Source of the DNA: Caprimulgus europaeus
Taxonomy: Eukaryota > Chordata > Aves > Caprimulgiformes > Caprimulgidae
NCBI GenBank assembly: GCA_907165065.1
Contig: OU015523.1
Span: 117,330,246 to 117,394,245 of the forward strand
Length of the DNA stretch: 64,000 nt
Direction: 5' to 3'
This document shows positions 59,546 through 64,000 of this stretch, piece after piece; within the stretch, counting starts at the first letter, position 1, and every line of letters starts with the position of its first letter. Made by a program: the position numbers and the translations under genes. Under the pieces are notes generated by a model. The model was not told the origin of the DNA, did not search any database, and was given only the letters and a program-made list of their open reading frames with translations.

Positions 59546-61768
59546 AAACCCACTATCCCGGGGACTTCTTACTTTGATCTGGGTACAGAAACTATTATGT
59601 ACGTGCTTATCATGGTGACATTTAATCACTGTTAATATATGCATAAGGTTCAAAGCAGGGTAATTACCATTTTCTCCAACTCCGACCTCTTGTATGATTT
59701 GCCACTGCCTCTCCCAGCTCTCTTGTTTTGAAAACTAATTCCCATTATCTAAACGAGTTTCCAAAGCAAACACAGCAGTGTAGCACTTTCTAATATTTAT
59801 TTTTTGTTCTCAATGAAAAGGCAATAGTGGTAGGATTTGGGGTTTTTTTCTGGAAGGGGAAGAGTTCATCTTCTCAAAAGGTACTTGAGTCCACTGTGAC
59901 TTTAACATGTCCCCCTGCCCCTTTACTGAGTCTAAGGACCAGGTCTATGGGCAGCAGGTTTTGCTGCATAACTGCTGAATATGCAGTAAGTGACTTTTTT
60001 TTTCATGGGAATTAGGCAAAGGACCTGCTCTGGTAGCAGCAAGCTCTGCTTTGGTGCCTAACTGCAGCAGGAGACTGCAAATGAAAAGGATTTTCATATA
60101 CTAAGACAAAGATGCATAGTTTTAAGGTCACCATGATCCTCCATCCAATCTTCTTTCCCACAGAATTTCACAAAAAAAAAAACCCCAAAAACCTCAAAAA
60201 CTTCTCTGCCTCCTGTTTTTGGGTGTTTGACTGTATGGAGTGTGCCCATCACCCATTCCCCAGGCCTGTCTGATGTAGGTGGTGAACTCGGCGGAGCTGG
60301 GAACAGCTCAGTGGACATGTGTAGCACACTCTGTGCGTTCACAGCATTATCACCCACCCAGATCAGCAGCAGAGCGCTGCTGGGCACAGACAGCAACGCT
60401 TGCGAGTAAATATGGGCCTGCAAGATACGGGTTGGGCCGCTGACTCCATCATAGACTCCTTGCCCGACCTTGGGACTGCAGCACTGTCTGCCTCCGTGTT
60501 TGAAAAGTTAAGATAATATTACTTGTCTGCCTTGTGAGGGTTTTGTAAGGTTATAGGCACTGTTTATTGGAGCTAGCTGTAAAGCATTAACGGTGATGAG
60601 AGCTATGTAAACATCCATGCTCATGAACCCTTAATTAAAACACTCTCCATCTTGCTAGAGGAAAATATGCTTAAAGCCTGCCAGTCCCTACAACATCACG
60701 GTGCAGCTCACATGCATGTTTCCTGCATCTCAGAGGTGAAAAAAAAACCTGATGGCAATGAAGCTGCAGAGGAGAAACCCTCAGCGACAGAGCAAAGGGT
60801 GTTTCATAGCATGGGGTCTGCTGTAGTTTACAGTCTCGTGCCTGGAAAAGAGCCATTGTTAAGGGCTGCCTTGGTCTGTTAGTCTTGGTCTTAGCCTTAG
60901 TCTGAGTCTGTTGGTGAAGCCAGGAGACCTCGGGGAGAAGTGAAGACCCCGAGGTGCATATGGAAGCATAGCTGCTCTCAACGGACATGCTCAGGAGCAC
61001 CTGCCCCACACCGTACACACACACAGTAAGAGGTCGCGTAACCGGGGCTTTACAAACATTTTCAAAGGGCTTTACAAACAATTCATTAATAGATGACATA
61101 TTTTTGCTAAAGGCACAACCAGCTCAACCAGATTTTATTACAGGTGTAAATAATACGGAGAGAATTTAAGCGCGAGCTTCATTTCTCTGCTCTTAATCCC
61201 TCCTCCTGCTGACATGTTAAGGGTCTGCTTAATCACCCAGCCCTTTCCCCTCCAAATCCATGAATGCTCCATCCACACCTATTTATTTTACAGGGATTTA
61301 CACACATGCCAGAGGGTACCTAGCAATGCCTTCCAGGTTCCTTGGCCCCAACCAAAAAAAACAATGCTAAAACCCAGATGTAATGCAGCAGCCAGCGGTG
61401 CCATTTAACTTATTAGGAAGAAAAGGCAGCAACTTAGAAAACCAGCCTGGGTATTTTTAATCCAGCCATGAAGAAGCTTCAGCCCTCGGCTGAAGAAAGA
61501 AAGGCCAGAAGTGAGGGCAGGGCTGCGGCATGATGAGCCCCAACTCATGTGTGGGGATCTCTGCCTACCCTGTCCCTGGGGAGCTGGACTTGGGTGCCAT
61601 AGGGATCCCCTTGTCCCAGCACTCATGCTGGGGAGACCTGGTGAGGTCACTGGGGGTGGTGCGATGTCTGTCAGTGGCACCAGGCATGGGGGAGGGAGGG
61701 AAGGGGGTAACTGTTGTGGGGAGAGGGGGCATGGACTGGGTTCCCCGGGGTGTTTCTGAGGGACAAGG

Positions 61769-61882
61769 ATCATAGAATCACAGAATGGTTTGGGTTGGAA
61801 GGGACCCTAAAGCTCATCCAGTTCCAACCCCCCTGCCATCAGCAGGGACACCTTCCAATGGACCAGGTTGCTCAAAGCCTCA
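61769..61882 (-). mobile_element. CR1 LINE 3' fragment beside the FZD4 promoter
   Basis: 114 bp of well-preserved CR1 in minus orientation: atcatagaatcacagaatgg, ttgggttggaagggacccta, ccctgccatcagcagggaca, ending at gctcaaagcctca. It is truncated after this block and abuts G-rich promoter-proximal DNA about 410 bases upstream of the FZD4 start codon. Confidence 0.93.
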
Positions 61883-62040
61883 AAGGATGGGGGGTGCAGG
61901 TAGGGGATCCCCAGGGAGGAGGAGAGAGGGGGGCTCTTGCGAGGAGTGGTGGGGTGTGGACAGGGAGAAAGTCGCTTCTGGGGGCTGGGGGGTGGCTCGG
62001 GGGGTCACTCCTCGATGCCGGGGTTGGGGGTGCAGGTAGG

Positions 62041-62292
62041 ATGCCCCCCTCCGAGGGCGGCTGCAGCGGGGCGGGGCGGGGCGGGGCGGGCCGGGCCGGG
62101 CCGGGCTCCCCGGGGCGGGGGCGGGTGCTCGGGGAGGTGCCGTCCCTCCCCTGGGCAGTTTCTCGGCGAGGCTGTTTAATAGCGGAGCCGCCCCCTGCCC
62201 CTCCCCGTTGGAGCCGGCCCGTGCGGCACGGCGCGGCCGGGGCCGGGGCCGGAGCCGGGCCGGGGCAGGGCAGGTGGGCCGCTGCTCGGGCC
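62041..62292 (+). promoter_or_regulatory. FZD4: FZD4 CpG-island promoter and 5' leader
   Basis: A GC- and CpG-rich island runs from about 62040 past exon 1 to about 62680. A tandem GGGGC/GGGCC array (62066-62106) supplies stacked GC boxes for Sp-family factors. A weak TATA-like tttaata sits at 62174-62180, about 115 bases before the start codon. The FZD4 frame stays open through this whole leader, with an in-frame ATG at 62041, so the true start is set by homology and signal-peptide position, not by a stop. The transcription start is not visible from sequence. Confidence 0.7.
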
Positions 62293-62562
62293 ATGGCGGG
62301 GGGCGGTGGCGGCGAGGGGGTGACAAGCCGTGCCCAGCTGCTGCTGGCCGTGCTGCTGGCGGGGCTGCTCGGCGGAGTGCGGGGTTTCGGTGACGAGGAG
62401 GAACGGCGCTGCGACGCCATCCGCATCGCCATGTGCCAGAACCTGGGCTACAATGTCACCAAGATGCCCAACCTGGTGGGACACGAGTTGCAGGCGGACG
62501 CGGAGCTGCAGCTCACCACCTTCACCCCCCTCATCCAGTACGGCTGCTCCAGCCAGCTCCAG
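62293..62562 (+). CDS. FZD4: FZD4 exon 1, residues 1-90: signal peptide and start of the cysteine-rich domain
   Basis: First coding exon of Frizzled-4, the seven-pass Wnt and Norrin receptor that signals through beta-catenin at the plasma membrane. The start codon has G at -3 and G at +4. Residues 1-31 form a signal peptide with hydrophobic core [13 protein letters not shown], probably cleaved before FGDEEER, as in mammals. From residue 32 the match to known FZD4 is nearly complete ([20 protein letters not shown]). The exon carries the first three of ten CRD cysteines (Cys40, 47 and 84) and an N-glycosylation site at Asn54. It is exactly 90 codons, ending SSQLQ|GTGGGT, phase 0. The signal peptide is Gly-rich and unlike the mammalian one, which is normal for this gene. 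Confidence 0.98.

Positions 62563-64000
<1,438 letters not shown>

Larger units (their letters stand above)
42181..62040. other. Intergenic region between TMEM135 and FZD4
   Basis: No protein-coding exon is recognised in these 20 kb. The parts not covered by CR1 fragments or small tandem repeats (42413-43546, 44667-46070, 47023-47966, 48592-52595, 52754-54090, 55529-56737, 57453-59149, 59546-61768) show nothing I can name. Being between two divergent promoters, they are the natural place for distal regulatory elements of either gene, but sequence alone does not show which parts are functional. Confidence 0.7.

Noticed and set aside
61872..62484. Minus-strand open frames of 100-186 codons opposite FZD4 exon 1
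   Set aside because: Pro/Arg/Ala-rich antisense of the GC-rich promoter and exon; no independent evidence of a gene.

Overview
This is a vertebrate nuclear window, almost certainly from a bird. The evidence is dense CR1 non-LTR retrotransposon fragments of avian type, an LTR resembling a high-copy bird endogenous-retrovirus LTR, AT-rich introns with sharp CpG-island promoters, and two recognisable vertebrate genes. The species cannot be told. Reading-frame length is nearly useless here: all firm coding calls are exons found by protein recognition plus splice signals.

Layout. Positions 1 to 41549 hold the 5' part of TMEM135 on the minus strand. Exon 1 (41409-41549), exon 2 (25477-25604) and exon 3 (20081-20173) join in frame and encode about the first 120 residues. 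Introns 1 and 2 are 15.8 kb and 5.3 kb. Intron 3 runs from 20080 towards base 1, and I found no fourth exon. The introns carry six CR1 fragments and one solo LTR (17599-18478) with a visible 5-bp target-site duplication. The TMEM135 CpG-island promoter (about 41550-41830) is followed on its upstream side by a 350-bp GTGTCC-rich repeat.

From about 42.2 to 62.0 kb is intergenic DNA: seven younger CR1 fragments, one apparently ancient CR1/L3-like relic, several small tandem duplications, a paired perfect palindrome near 42.8 kb, and otherwise unannotated sequence that could hold enhancers. The right end (62293-64000) is the start of FZD4 on the plus strand: exon 1, a 919-bp intron, and exon 2 running off the window inside the second transmembrane segment.

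TMEM135 and FZD4 are divergent neighbours in human (11q14.2), and the same head-to-head order is seen here with start codons 20.7 kb apart. FZD4 is a Wnt/Norrin receptor at the plasma membrane. TMEM135 is a multi-pass organelle membrane protein linked to mitochondria and peroxisomes. They do not form a pathway, but both matter in the retina and could share intergenic regulatory DNA. I found no convincing undescribed system; the observations below are mostly structural or regulatory curiosities.
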